From NCBI RefSeq assembly GCF_002734285.1, contig NZ_NSEA01000002.1, forward strand, positions 248,001-312,000: a DNA stretch of 64,000 nt, written 5' to 3'. This document shows, piece by piece, positions 17,636 to 27,041 of the stretch. The DNA comes from Fredinandcohnia onubensis (GTDB lineage: Bacteria > Bacillota > Bacilli > Bacillales > Bacillaceae_L). Each line of letters begins with the position of its first letter. The first letter of the stretch is position 1. Under the pieces are notes generated by a model. That model searched no databases, was not told the origin of the DNA, and saw nothing but the letters and a program-made list of their open reading frames with translations. The translations under genes were made by a program, and so were the position numbers.

Positions 17636-18643
17636 ATGACAAAATACACAAATTCAGTTCCGTTTATTCTGAAACTTACCTTGGGCATCCTGCTCTTCAT
17701 AATCGTGTTCATTATTTCATTGGTATTTGGTGCTGCTGAAACGACTTTGAAAGAGGTATGGCTAGCTTTTTCAACTAACGTAAAGACCGACACCATCACC
17801 ATGATTCGCGAAATCCGTGTTCCCAGAGAAATAGCAGCCGTTTTTGTTGGAGCCGGTCTTTCGGTAGCAGGCGCTATTATGCAAGGTGTAACGAGAAATC
17901 CTCTGGCAGACCCTAGCATACTTGGATTAACGGCTGGTGCTAATGCAGCTCTTGCTTTAACCATTGCTTTGGTTCCTACTGCTAACTATTTTGCTATTAT
18001 GCTTGCCTGTTTTATTGGAGCCAGCATTGGAACAGTTTTGGTCATAAGTATTAGTTCGGCCAAAAAAGGAGGGTTTTCTCCACTTCGAATTGTGTTAGCT
18101 GGGGCTGCTGTATCTGCTTTTCTCTATGCAGTTGCCGATGGGATTGCACTATATTTTAATATTTCTAAAGACGTTTCAATGTGGAGTGCTGGTGGTATTA
18201 TCGGAACTACTTGGGCTCAACTTCAAGTCATCGTTCCTTTTATCATAATAGGCATTTTGATTTCTCTGTTTCTCTCAAGACAGCTGACGATTCTTAGTCT
18301 AAATGAGGAAATTGCGATAGGGTTAGGTCAAAAGATTTTACTGATTAAGGTTTTATTATTCGTAATCGTTATCATGTTAGCAGGTGCATCGGTTGCTCTC
18401 GTTGGAAATCTTACCTTTCTTGGTTTGATGATTCCCCATATTGTAAGAGCCATTGTTGGAACTGATTATCGCTATATTCTTCCGATGTCAGCTGTTGCTG
18501 GTGCTACCTTTATGGTATTTGCAGATACGCTTGGACGCAACTTAAATGCTCCCTTTGAAACACCAGTGCCTGCGATTGTAGCCATATTAGGGCTTCCCTT
18601 CTTCCTGTTCATTGTCCATAAAGGAGGTAAGGCTTTTTCATGA
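17636..18643 (+). CDS. ferric siderophore ABC permease, FecCD family (first)
   Basis: A 335-residue polytopic membrane protein with about nine or ten helices. It has the FecCD signatures RVPREIAAVFVGAGLSVAGA, GVTRNPLADPSILG and FLGLMIPHIVR with the coupling region GTDYRYILP. It forms a heterodimer with the next gene product. The ATG at 17636 has only a weak ribosome site (GATGAG), in contrast to the strong one of the minicistron just upstream. It overlaps the next gene by 4 nt (ATGA). Confidence 0.92.
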   Translation: MTKYTNSVPFILKLTLGILLFIIVFIISLVFGAAETTLKEVWLAFSTNVKTDTITMIREIRVPREIAAVFVGAGLSVAGAIMQGVTRNPLADPSILGLTAGANAALALTIALVPTANYFAIMLACFIGASIGTVLVISISSAKKGGFSPLRIVLAGAAVSAFLYAVADGIALYFNISKDVSMWSAGGIIGTTWAQLQVIVPFIIIGILISLFLSRQLTILSLNEEIAIGLGQKILLIKVLLFVIVIMLAGASVALVGNLTFLGLMIPHIVRAIVGTDYRYILPMSAVAGATFMVFADTLGRNLNAPFETPVPAIVAILGLPFFLFIVHKGGKAFS

Positions 18644-19650
18644 TCCATCCAAGTTTACGTAACAAACATCGTTTTTTACTTATCGGAATTTTTGTAATGA
18701 TCCTCATAACAACTATCGTTAGTATGGGACTAGGGTACTCCTCCTTGTCTTATAATAGGCTGATTCCTACACTTTTAGGAGAAGGGACTTTTAAAGAAGA
18801 ATTTGTGTTATTCTCTGTACGTTTACCACGTATTGTTATTACAGTTCTTGCCGGAATGGCACTCGCCCTATCCGGGGCTATCTTACAAGGAATTACACGA
18901 AATGACCTCGCAGATCCTGGAATCATTGGGATTAATTCTGGGGCAGGTGTAGCCATTTCAGTCTTCTTTTTGTATGTTCCGATTGATGTTGGATCATTTA
19001 TTTATTTACTTCCTGTTGTAGCGTTTATCGGTGCCCTCATGACGGCATGCTTAATTTATCTATTTTCATATAGCAAAAGTGTAGGCCTCCAACCAATAAG
19101 GCTAATCTTAATAGGAGTTGGGTTTTCAATGGCTTTATCAGGCATAATGGTCCTACTCATTTCCTCCTCTGAGCGTGAAAAAGTAGACTTTATTGCCCGA
19201 TGGTTAGCGGGGAATATATGGGGAACAGACTGGCCATTTATACTGGCACTCCTACCTTGGTTGCTTGTGCTAATTCCCTTTACTCTTTTTAAAGCGCATC
19301 GCTTGAATATCCTTAATTTAAGTGAGACAACCGCAATTGGGCTAGGTATCTCCATTGAAAAAGAAAGGCTCCTTTTACTTTTAACAGCAGTTGCATTAGC
19401 CGCTGCCGCTGTTTCTGTTACTGGTGGCATTGCCTTTATTGGTTTAATGGCTCCACATATCGCAAAAACAGTAGTAGGAGCACGTCATCAGCTTTTTATC
19501 CCACTTGCTGTGCTCATTGGTGGATGGCTATTATTATTTGCTGATACAATCGGGCGCAATATTGTGGAACCAGAAGGTATTGCTGCTGGAATTATGACTG
19601 CCCTTATAGGAGCACCTTATTTTATTTATCTTTTGCTGAAGAAAGCGTGA
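18640..19650 (+). CDS. ferric siderophore ABC permease, FecCD family (second)
   Basis: The 336-residue partner permease has RLPRIVITVLAGMALALSGA, GITRNDLADPGIIGINSGAG and FIGLMAPHIAK. The 4-nt overlap with the first permease implies translational coupling and equal stoichiometry. It is the last gene of the operon and is followed at once by a terminator. Confidence 0.92.
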   Translation: MIHPSLRNKHRFLLIGIFVMILITTIVSMGLGYSSLSYNRLIPTLLGEGTFKEEFVLFSVRLPRIVITVLAGMALALSGAILQGITRNDLADPGIIGINSGAGVAISVFFLYVPIDVGSFIYLLPVVAFIGALMTACLIYLFSYSKSVGLQPIRLILIGVGFSMALSGIMVLLISSSEREKVDFIARWLAGNIWGTDWPFILALLPWLLVLIPFTLFKAHRLNILNLSETTAIGLGISIEKERLLLLLTAVALAAAAVSVTGGIAFIGLMAPHIAKTVVGARHQLFIPLAVLIGGWLLLFADTIGRNIVEPEGIAAGIMTALIGAPYFIYLLLKKA

Positions 19651-19671
19651 TTTTTAAATCACGCCTTTTTT
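19645..19671 (+). terminator. terminator of the siderophore operon
   Basis: A 9-bp stem GCGTGATTT/AAATCACGC (19645-19653 with 19656-19664) followed by CTTTTTT. Confidence 0.8.
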
Positions 19672-19679
19672 AAAAAAGA

Positions 19680-20012
19680 TTAACCGGAAAAACGCAAATC
19701 GACTAACATGTTTGCTGGGATATAGTGAACTTCCCCAAATTTATCGATGACATGCAGTTTGTTTTGTAGAGCATCATAATGATGGATAGTGCCGAGAAGG
19801 AGTTTGTGGTGTTTCGCTTCATAATGCGTGATCACTAGTTCTCTCCCCTCCTCCATCGCCTCACAAAGAATACCATTCATCTCTTCAATTTGCTGTTCAT
19901 CAAGTTCTGGTTTTTGCTCATACGTGTCTTCTTCCGTCCAATCTCTAAGTATTTTTACATGCTCTGGCAGCATCATTGCTGTCCATTTTATGGATCCGCG
20001 ATCCCGTATCAT
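19680..20012 (-). CDS. yqjX: YolD-like protein (YqjX)
   Basis: A 110-residue YolD-family protein (RGSIKWTAMMLPEHVKILRDW near the N-terminus, then a beta-rich C-terminal half). YolD proteins are regularly encoded beside Y-family polymerases and are thought to regulate them. It follows yqjW by 17 nt in the same SOS-controlled transcript. ATG at 20012 behind AGAAGG. Confidence 0.85.
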   Translation of the reverse strand: MIRDRGSIKWTAMMLPEHVKILRDWTEEDTYEQKPELDEQQIEEMNGILCEAMEEGRELVITHYEAKHHKLLLGTIHHYDALQNKLHVIDKFGEVHYIPANMLVDLRFSG

Positions 20013-20029
20013 TGCTAATTACCTTCTTT

Positions 20030-21292
20030 CTATTCCGCCTTATGTCCACCGACGAGCTTACTACGGTGTCTTGATGTTCCGGCATTTGTGTAGGATACTG
20101 CACGCAGGATTGCATCGGAACCGTATTTCCCGCGAATACCATCCATCACATAACCAAGCTTATGCTGCTTGACTCGGTTGAGATAAAACAAATCCAATTG
20201 CATTTGTGTGTCATCTTCAATATTAGAAAGTGCAATTGAGATTTTCCGGACTGTCTTCTGTGCATAAAATTTCTCAAATAACTCAAGACAAACGCGGTAC
20301 ATCTCCATTGTAATATTTGTCGGAGTATCAATGGTTTTCGAACGATAAAATCCTCCGCCAAACTCATCACGGCTATAATGAATACCGAGGCTAATTGTTC
20401 TCCCTGCTTTTTTATGTCTTCGTGCACGCCTCGCTACCTCTTCGCACATTTCAAGAATGACATGTTTGACTTCTTCCGGATCTGGATAATCACGCATAAG
20501 AATTTGGCTTTTCCCAAAGCTGATCTGTCCCTGTATAATTGGTGCACCAATTTCTGATAAATCCACACCCCAAGCATGGTAATACAGCTGATTTCCCATG
20601 ACTCCGAATTTTTTTTCAAGTAGTTCAAGTGGATAATGGGCAAGCTGGCCAACCGTTGTAATCCCCATCCCATTTAAGGTTCGCTCAACTCTACTCCCAA
20701 TCCCCCACATTTCTCTTAGCGGCGAGACTGTCCATAGTTTTTCTGGGATATCATCATAGGTCCATTCTGCAATTCCCTTTTTCTTGGCCTCTAAATCTAA
20801 GCAGAGCTTTGACATCAACATATTAGGACCAATACCAATGGCACAAGCAAGCCCATATTCGGCCTCGATTTCCTGCTTGATTTTACGTGCAATTGTTGTT
20901 GCGTTTCCCCATAATTTTTCAGTCCCATCAATCTTTATAAAGCTTTCATCTACGCTATACACATGGATCGCACTTTTTGGTACATACCGGTTAAAAAGTC
21001 TCGTAATTTCCGTTGAAATTCGTAAATACATGGCCATTTTTGGATTTACAATTTTAATTCGTGGATCCTTAGGGATTTCAAAAAGTCTTGATCCTGTTTT
21101 GATCCCAAATTCCTTCTTTAGCTTTGGTGAAGCAGCAAGCACAATACTTCCCTGTCGCTCTGTATCTCCAACAACCGCTAAATAACACTCGAGCGGATCA
21201 AGACCTAATAAAACTGCAGCACAGCTTGCATAGAAGCTTTTTATATCCACGCACAAAATCTTTTGAACGGGCAACTGGCTGTAATCCACCAT
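20030..21292 (-). CDS. yqjW: Y-family DNA polymerase YqjW (UvrX/ImpB type)
   Basis: The 420-residue polymerase carries the catalytic DIKSFYASCA near residue 16 and SVDESFIK near residue 117, both acidic metal-ligand motifs of Y-family polymerases. A thumb and little-finger region follows. It performs error-prone translesion synthesis in the SOS response. It belongs to the UvrX/YqjW branch, distinct from the dinB gene at 55 kb. Two LexA boxes precede it and yqjX follows. ATG at 21292 behind GGAG. Confidence 0.92.
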   Translation of the reverse strand: MVDYSQLPVQKILCVDIKSFYASCAAVLLGLDPLECYLAVVGDTERQGSIVLAASPKLKKEFGIKTGSRLFEIPKDPRIKIVNPKMAMYLRISTEITRLFNRYVPKSAIHVYSVDESFIKIDGTEKLWGNATTIARKIKQEIEAEYGLACAIGIGPNMLMSKLCLDLEAKKKGIAEWTYDDIPEKLWTVSPLREMWGIGSRVERTLNGMGITTVGQLAHYPLELLEKKFGVMGNQLYYHAWGVDLSEIGAPIIQGQISFGKSQILMRDYPDPEEVKHVILEMCEEVARRARRHKKAGRTISLGIHYSRDEFGGGFYRSKTIDTPTNITMEMYRVCLELFEKFYAQKTVRKISIALSNIEDDTQMQLDLFYLNRVKQHKLGYVMDGIRGKYGSDAILRAVSYTNAGTSRHRSKLVGGHKAE

Positions 21293-21310
21293 TTAACATC
21301 ATCTCCAAAA

Positions 21311-21324
21311 AGAATATATGTTCG
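21311..21324. promoter_or_regulatory. LexA (SOS) box 1
   Basis: AGAATATATGTTCG matches CGAACNNNNGTTCG except at two positions of the left half. It lies between the promoter and the yqjW start. Confidence 0.7.
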
Positions 21325-21337
21325 TATTGTATTCTTA

Positions 21338-21366
21338 ATAATAGGAGAATATACGTTCGATTTCAA
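21338..21366 (-). promoter_or_regulatory. sigma-A promoter of yqjW-yqjX with LexA box 2 in the spacer
   Basis: On the minus strand TTGAAA (21361-21366), a 17-nt spacer and TATTAT (21338-21343). A LexA-like box AGAATATACGTTCG fills the spacer (21346-21359). LexA bound there would block RNA polymerase. Confidence 0.75.
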
Positions 21367-21408
21367 TGGAAATAAAAGGAGAATTCTTAAATTGTAATCT
21401 CCAACGTA

Positions 21409-21449
21409 ATCAAAACCACCAGTGTGAACTGGTGGTTTTGATTTTTTTA
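21409..21449. terminator. terminator after metH, 15-bp perfect stem
   Basis: ATCAAAACCACCAGT (21409-21423) pairs perfectly with 21428-21442 around a GTGA loop. Reading on the minus strand, the GC-rich core is followed by TTTTGAT, which can end the yitJ-metH transcript. On the plus strand it is followed by seven T. Confidence 0.75.
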
Positions 21450-21550
21450 CAATTTAAAATTGGAGTAATTATATGTCCCTATATTTTATCCACAAAAAAC
21501 GTGAAAATATTTTTTATTGAGACATCGATTGTATCCCCCTACCCTTGTTC

Positions 21551-24500
21551 CTATCTCATCACATTAAAATATCTTGCTTCTGGGTGGGCGAATACCATTG
21601 CAGAGACGGATGCTTCGGGTTCCATCATGTAGCCGTCGGTTAGGTGGACGCCTATTTCGTCTGGTTGAATAAGACCAAATAGTTTTTTCTGGTCTTCTAG
21701 GTCTGGGCAGGCTGGATAGCCGAATGAGAAGCGCTGACCCGGGTAGCGAGCAGCGAAGCGTTCCTGCATGGTAAAATCAACCGGGTCTGGAAATCCCCAA
21801 CGGTCGCGCATTTGCCGGTGAATTAATTCGGCAAATCCTTCTGCGCTTTCCAGTGCCAACGACTGAAGTGCGTGACATTCTAGAAATCGTCCTTCCTTTT
21901 TCAACTGATCGGCAATCTCGCGGATGCCACGGCCCGCTGTAACGGTGAAGAATCCAACGTAGTCCATCAATCCGCTATCAACCGGTTTTAAGTAATCTGC
22001 TAAACAAAGATAGGGGGCCGAATCCTGTCGCGGAAATGTAAATGTTTCAATCGTTTTTCCCATATTATTCGGATCATAAATATAGACTTTATCCCCATCT
22101 GATTGAGCTGGAAAGAATTGATAGACAGCGGCAGGTGTAATCCACTGATTGCTTTTTGCTTGCAGAAGAAGACGGTCCACCATTTCCTTCACCTTTACCG
22201 CTTTTTCATCCTTGTTCTCCAGCATGTTTGCTATTTTACCTTTTACACCAAGGTGGTGGCCAAGAAGCATTTGCATATTAATATACGGCTCGATGTGTGA
22301 AAGTGAATACGAACGTAACACATGTCGTTTAGTATCACTAGGAACATAGACCTTCACATCGGTTGATATACCTGGCTTCACTGCCAATGCTGTCGTAGTC
22401 CGTCTAGGAAGATCAAGTGTGACTGGCGCAGCTGTTAATTTTTCTTTTTTTATCGCAAACAGTCTGTCCCTTTCCTCAGATGACTCTAAGGAATTCGCAA
22501 GTGACAGCCCTGACATCGCATCCTTTGCATAGAGGACAAGTCCATCATACTCCTTGGAAATTTTCGAATCCGTGAATTTCCGAGAAAGTGCTGCCCCTCC
22601 TACTAAAATCGGTAAGGATATTCCTGCTGCTTTCATATCCTGTGCCGTTATGACCATTTGCTGAGCTGATTTTACCAAAAGTCCTGAGAGGCCAACAATA
22701 TCAGGCTTTTCTTCACGGATTACTTTTATTAATTCGGCTGGGGCCACCTTAATTCCTAAATCAAGCACATCATAGCCATTATTGCTGAGAATGATATCAA
22801 CGAGATTCTTTCCAATATCATGAACATCGCCCTTGACCGTTGCGAGAACAATCTTCCCCTTTGAAGCAGAGACATCCCCTTTTTCCATAAATGACTCCAA
22901 ATACGAAACAGATGCCTTCATCACCTCGGCGCTTTGCAAAACCTCAGCTACAATCAACTGATTATCATTAAATAACCGCCCAACCTCCTTCATCCCTTCC
23001 ATTAAAGGACCATTGATTATATCAAGAGGGGCAGGATATTCCGCAAGAGCCAGCTCAAGGTCTGGAATCAGTCCTTCCTTCGTTCCTTCTACAACATAGT
23101 ACGCTAACCGTTCTGCTAGACTCATATCAAGAACGGTGCCCTTATCCTCTTTTTTCTTATCCCTGTAAAAATCAGTAAAAACCGCTAATGCTTCATCGGT
23201 CGTTTTAAATAAAAGATTCTCCGCTAACTGGATCTCCTCCTTTGAAATCGACGCAAATCGCTCTAGCTTCTCAGTATTCACAATTGCGTAATCAAGGCCA
23301 GCCTGTGTACAGTGGTAGAGAAAAACTGAATTTAGGACCTCACGACCGACCGGTGGAAGACCAAAAGACACATTACTTACCCCAAGAATAGTTTGGACCT
23401 CAGGGAATCTTTCCTTTATCAGTCTAATTCCATCAACTGTTGCCTTTGCTGAGCCGATATATTGCTCGTCACCCGTTCCAACAGGGAAGACTAATGGATC
23501 AAAGATGATATCCTGTGACTTCAGCTTATACTTATTCACTAGGAGGTCATAAGAACGCTTTGCAATTTCAAGCTTTCGTTCTGCGGTAACTCCCATTCCT
23601 TCTTCATCAATCGTCCCGACAACAGCCGCAGCACCATAGCGATGGATTAGCGGAAGAACCGCTTCAAAGCGCTCTTCCCCATCCTCAAGGTTAATGGAAT
23701 TGATAATTGTTTTTCCTTGCGAGTATTTGAGTGCCCTCTCTATCACTTTTTCATCTGTGGAATCAATGACAAGCGGCACTTTGACCTTTTTCACGACTTC
23801 TTTGATAAAATTCTCCATATCAGCAAGCTCGTCACGGTCAGGGTCGGCAAGGCAAAGGTCGATTACATGGGCCCCGCCCTTCACTTGGGCGCGCGCAATT
23901 TCGGCTGCCTCTTCTACTTTTCCTTCTTTAATTAATCGTTTGAACTTACGAGAACCGATGACATTTGTCCGCTCCCCAACCATAATCGGTCTGAGTGTCG
24001 GATCATCATAAATAAACGGCTCAATTCCAGACACCATATGCAGGGAGTGTGAGGTAATTTCTCGTGGTTGATGCTGTTTCATCTCTTCGGCTATTGCGCG
24101 GATATAGTCTGGTGTTGTTCCACAGCAACCACCGACGATATTCAGCCAGCCTTGTGCCGCAAATTCCCCAAGCTTCTTAGCTAGCATATCCGGTGTTTCA
24201 TGATAATTTCCTTCCTCGTCTGGCAACCCAGCATTCGGGTAACAGCTAACAGCCGCCTGTGAAAGCCCAGCGAGTGAGCGAATATGGTCCTGCATGAATT
24301 CAGGACCAGTAGCACAATTAAGGCCGACAGCAACCGGATTCATATGCTCAATTGAAATGTAAAAAGAGTCTATCGTTTGCCCAGCAAGCGTTGTACCCAT
24401 CGGTTCAATGGTACCGGAAATAATAAGAGGTAAGTTTTTTCCTGTTTGTTCAAAAGCTCGCTGAATACCGATATATGCCGCCTTCACATTCAGCAAATCC

Positions 24501-24994
24501 TGACTTGTTTCAAGAAGTAAGAGATCCACACCACCATCAATCAATCCGATTGTTTGCTCCTCATAACTAGCGGATAATGCATCAAAGGTGGTGCCCCCGG
24601 TAACACTTAGTGTTTTCGTTGTAGGTCCGATTGAACCTGCGACATAGCGAGGCCAGTCTTGAGTGGATGCTTTCTCTGCCTCCTTGATCGCGAGTTGAGC
24701 TGCAATTTTATTAATTTCATAGGCTTTATACCCGAGATTATATTCATCAAGGACGAGACTTGTCGCACCAAAGGTATTGGTTTCAATGATATCAGCCCCT
24801 GCCTCCAAATACTCACGGTGGATTCTTGAAATCACCGATGGAGCGGTTAACACAAGATGTTCATTACAGCCATCATATTCCTCACCGCCAAAATCCTCGG
24901 GGGTCAGCTCTGCATTTTGAAGCATCGTCCCCATTGCCCCATCCATTATGAGGATTCGTTTGTTGATTTGTTCGCTAATTGGTTGCTTTGGCAT
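21551..24994 (-). CDS. metH: cobalamin-dependent methionine synthase
   Basis: 1147 residues with all four MetH modules in order. The homocysteine-binding barrel (1-330) carries the zinc-site GGCCGTTP near 305. The methyltetrahydrofolate (pterin) barrel (about 345-610) opens with VGERTNVIGS. The cobalamin domain (about 640-880) has DVHDIGKNL, whose His ligates cobalt. The C-terminal activation domain (about 900-1147) binds SAM for reductive reactivation. It methylates homocysteine to methionine. Its start overlaps the yitJ end by 20 nt. No SAM riboswitch precedes this pair, although two exist elsewhere in the window. Confidence 0.95.
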   Translation of the reverse strand: MPKQPISEQINKRILIMDGAMGTMLQNAELTPEDFGGEEYDGCNEHLVLTAPSVISRIHREYLEAGADIIETNTFGATSLVLDEYNLGYKAYEINKIAAQLAIKEAEKASTQDWPRYVAGSIGPTTKTLSVTGGTTFDALSASYEEQTIGLIDGGVDLLLLETSQDLLNVKAAYIGIQRAFEQTGKNLPLIISGTIEPMGTTLAGQTIDSFYISIEHMNPVAVGLNCATGPEFMQDHIRSLAGLSQAAVSCYPNAGLPDEEGNYHETPDMLAKKLGEFAAQGWLNIVGGCCGTTPDYIRAIAEEMKQHQPREITSHSLHMVSGIEPFIYDDPTLRPIMVGERTNVIGSRKFKRLIKEGKVEEAAEIARAQVKGGAHVIDLCLADPDRDELADMENFIKEVVKKVKVPLVIDSTDEKVIERALKYSQGKTIINSINLEDGEERFEAVLPLIHRYGAAAVVGTIDEEGMGVTAERKLEIAKRSYDLLVNKYKLKSQDIIFDPLVFPVGTGDEQYIGSAKATVDGIRLIKERFPEVQTILGVSNVSFGLPPVGREVLNSVFLYHCTQAGLDYAIVNTEKLERFASISKEEIQLAENLLFKTTDEALAVFTDFYRDKKKEDKGTVLDMSLAERLAYYVVEGTKEGLIPDLELALAEYPAPLDIINGPLMEGMKEVGRLFNDNQLIVAEVLQSAEVMKASVSYLESFMEKGDVSASKGKIVLATVKGDVHDIGKNLVDIILSNNGYDVLDLGIKVAPAELIKVIREEKPDIVGLSGLLVKSAQQMVITAQDMKAAGISLPILVGGAALSRKFTDSKISKEYDGLVLYAKDAMSGLSLANSLESSEERDRLFAIKKEKLTAAPVTLDLPRRTTTALAVKPGISTDVKVYVPSDTKRHVLRSYSLSHIEPYINMQMLLGHHLGVKGKIANMLENKDEKAVKVKEMVDRLLLQAKSNQWITPAAVYQFFPAQSDGDKVYIYDPNNMGKTIETFTFPRQDSAPYLCLADYLKPVDSGLMDYVGFFTVTAGRGIREIADQLKKEGRFLECHALQSLALESAEGFAELIHRQMRDRWGFPDPVDFTMQERFAARYPGQRFSFGYPACPDLEDQKKLFGLIQPDEIGVHLTDGYMMEPEASVSAMVFAHPEARYFNVMR

Positions 24995-26864
24995 AGTTGT
25001 TCCCCCTTATTTCCCTTGCGTGCTTACGTGCATATTGTGCCAGCTCAACTGTTAGCTCATAACGCAGAAATGGTGTAATTAAGTAGATTCCATTGAATAA
25101 ATCCAAAGCCGCATCAATAAGTGATTTAGTAATGGCAATCCCTTCCCGGGTTGACTGAATCGGATCATTTTGTAAAAATGCCATCCTCTCTCGAATCCAA
25201 TCGGCAATTTTGATTCCAGGCACTTCATTATGTAAGAATTCTGTATTTTTATGATTTAAAAGTGGCATCAAGCCAATGTAAATCGGTGCCTTTATGTGTT
25301 TCGTATGTTCATAGATTTCAAGTAGCTTTTCCTCTGAAAAAACCGGTTGAGAGATGAAATAATCAGCACCATTGGTAATCTTTTTTTCCATCCTTTTTAC
25401 GGCATTTTCTAATGATTTTACATTGGGATTAAAAGCACCCGCAATGCTAAATGCTGTCTTTGAGCCTAGATCTTTTCCAGAATAGGCCAGACCTTCATTT
25501 AACCCTTTGATCATTTGAATTAATTCAAATGAAGCCATATCATAAACCGATGAAGCTCCGGGAAAATCACCGACGCGGGCTGGGTCTCCTGTAATCACAA
25601 GTACATCATGCAAGCCGAGGGTGTGCAGGCCCATGAGATGGGATTGAAGGCCAATTATATTGCGGTCTCGACAGGCGATATGAATGAGAGGCCTCATGCC
25701 GAGGTCCCGTTTTACAAGATAGCCAAGTGAATCATTTGCGATTCTCACCTGAGCCAGGGAGTTATCTGCTAATGTGACCGCATCAATACCCGCATCCTTA
25801 AGTGCACGGGCCCCTTCGAAAAATTTAGTCGTATCAAGCTTCCGAGGTGGGTCTAATTCAACTATCACGGATGGTCGTTCCCTCACAATTTCCTGCAGTG
25901 GAGGAAGGTCCCTACTACCCGAATGATCGGATATGATAACTTGCTTCGGTGTTGCTTTTACTGTTTTTTCGGTAATAGGCGAGCAGTTATTTAAAGCAGT
26001 GGCAAATGCCCGGATATGCTCAGGGGTTGTGCCACAACAGCCACCAAGCAGCCGTACCCCTTGTTTTCGGAATTCAAGCGCCGCTTTTCCAAAATAGTCG
26101 GCATCTCCTCCATAATGGAATTTTCCGTCTGTATAGGCTGGCAGACTAGCATTTGGATAGGCAGAAAGATAGGCGTGATTTGGCAGTTCAATTTGTTCAA
26201 GCGCCGTCAGCATATGGTGCGGCCCTAATCGACAATTTAAGCCCACCACATCTGCTCCAAGTCCTTCAAGTCTTCGGATTGCCTCATTTACAGAGGTACG
26301 ATCCTGCATGATACCAGGCTCCTGATGGGACACTTGGGCAATAATCGGCAATTCCGTTTCCTTTCTCGCAATGGTCAGGACAGTCTCGAGCTCCTCTAAA
26401 TCCCAGAACGTCTCAAGTAACAGTCCATCCACTCCTTCTAATAATAGACAATAGAGCTGCTCCCGGAAGCTTCGCTTGATTTCTTCTATTTTAATAGATC
26501 CTGCTTTCACTCCTCGGTTCCCGCCTAATGTCCCCAATGCATAAACCTGTTTTTGATACTGATTTGAATTCTGCATATGTGCGTGCACAGCCTTTTTAGC
26601 ATGACGAACAGCTGCACTGTTAATGTTTTTCACAGAGTCCTCAAGGCCATATCTGCCAAGTTTCAAATAATTCGCGGCATATGTATTGGTTTGAATTACA
26701 TCCGCTCCTGCCTCCAAATAGGCCGTATGAATGTTCTGGATTTGCTCTGATTGCGACAGATTCAGTTCTTCAAAACAACTGCTAGCCCCGTAGGAGTAAA
26801 GGAGCGTCCCCATCGCCCCATCACCAATTACGATCTCTGTCTCTAACTTTTCTAGTAAACTCAT
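24975..26864 (-). CDS. yitJ: bifunctional homocysteine S-methyltransferase / methylenetetrahydrofolate reductase
   Basis: The 629-residue product (ATG 26864, after AGGGGAG) joins two enzymes. Residues 1-300 are a homocysteine S-methyltransferase barrel with GAMGTLLYSYG and the zinc motif LLGGCCGTTPEH. Residues from about 330 are a MetF-type FAD reductase that makes methyl-tetrahydrofolate, with VELDPPR and a VITGDPARVGDFPG segment. It supplies methyl donor to MetH, encoded directly downstream with a 20-nt overlap. B. subtilis YitJ has the same fusion but no neighbouring metH; B. subtilis uses MetE. Confidence 0.93.
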   Translation of the reverse strand: MSLLEKLETEIVIGDGAMGTLLYSYGASSCFEELNLSQSEQIQNIHTAYLEAGADVIQTNTYAANYLKLGRYGLEDSVKNINSAAVRHAKKAVHAHMQNSNQYQKQVYALGTLGGNRGVKAGSIKIEEIKRSFREQLYCLLLEGVDGLLLETFWDLEELETVLTIARKETELPIIAQVSHQEPGIMQDRTSVNEAIRRLEGLGADVVGLNCRLGPHHMLTALEQIELPNHAYLSAYPNASLPAYTDGKFHYGGDADYFGKAALEFRKQGVRLLGGCCGTTPEHIRAFATALNNCSPITEKTVKATPKQVIISDHSGSRDLPPLQEIVRERPSVIVELDPPRKLDTTKFFEGARALKDAGIDAVTLADNSLAQVRIANDSLGYLVKRDLGMRPLIHIACRDRNIIGLQSHLMGLHTLGLHDVLVITGDPARVGDFPGASSVYDMASFELIQMIKGLNEGLAYSGKDLGSKTAFSIAGAFNPNVKSLENAVKRMEKKITNGADYFISQPVFSEEKLLEIYEHTKHIKAPIYIGLMPLLNHKNTEFLHNEVPGIKIADWIRERMAFLQNDPIQSTREGIAITKSLIDAALDLFNGIYLITPFLRYELTVELAQYARKHAREIRGNNYAKATN

Positions 26865-26897
26865 TTTCACTCCCCTAGTCGTCATCAAAATCCTCGA

Positions 26898-26934
26898 AAA
26901 AAGTTAAAAGTCTACTATATAGAAGAAGACTTTT
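26898..26934 (-). terminator. terminator or attenuator between the ABC operon and yitJ
   Basis: On the minus strand AAAAGTCT/AGACTTTT (26927-26934 with 26906-26913) encloses a 13-nt loop and is followed by TTAACTTTTTT. It lies 108 nt after the ABC ATPase stop and 34 nt before yitJ. It may end the sulfur operon, or act as a leader hairpin of yitJ. A TTGCAA element near 26986 could belong to a yitJ promoter upstream of it. Confidence 0.5.
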
Positions 26935-27041
26935 CCAAGTGGAAATCGCATCATCTTTCTCCTTATCTTGCAAATGGAAACTCACTTGCAAGTGCATCAA
27001 ATTAAAACATTTTCATCCTTTTTTAACTTCTTTTCGTATAC

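Noticed and set aside
21360-21450. Short plus-strand SOS-controlled RNA ending at the 15-bp hairpin
   Set aside because: The only good promoter at the LexA boxes reads the minus strand; the hairpin is explained as the metH terminator, which happens to have a T-run on both sides.
26865-27041. SAM or other riboswitch before yitJ
   Set aside because: None of the S-box blocks (GGAGGGA, GGCCC, GCAACC, GGTGCTAA) is present on the minus strand; only a simple hairpin is seen.
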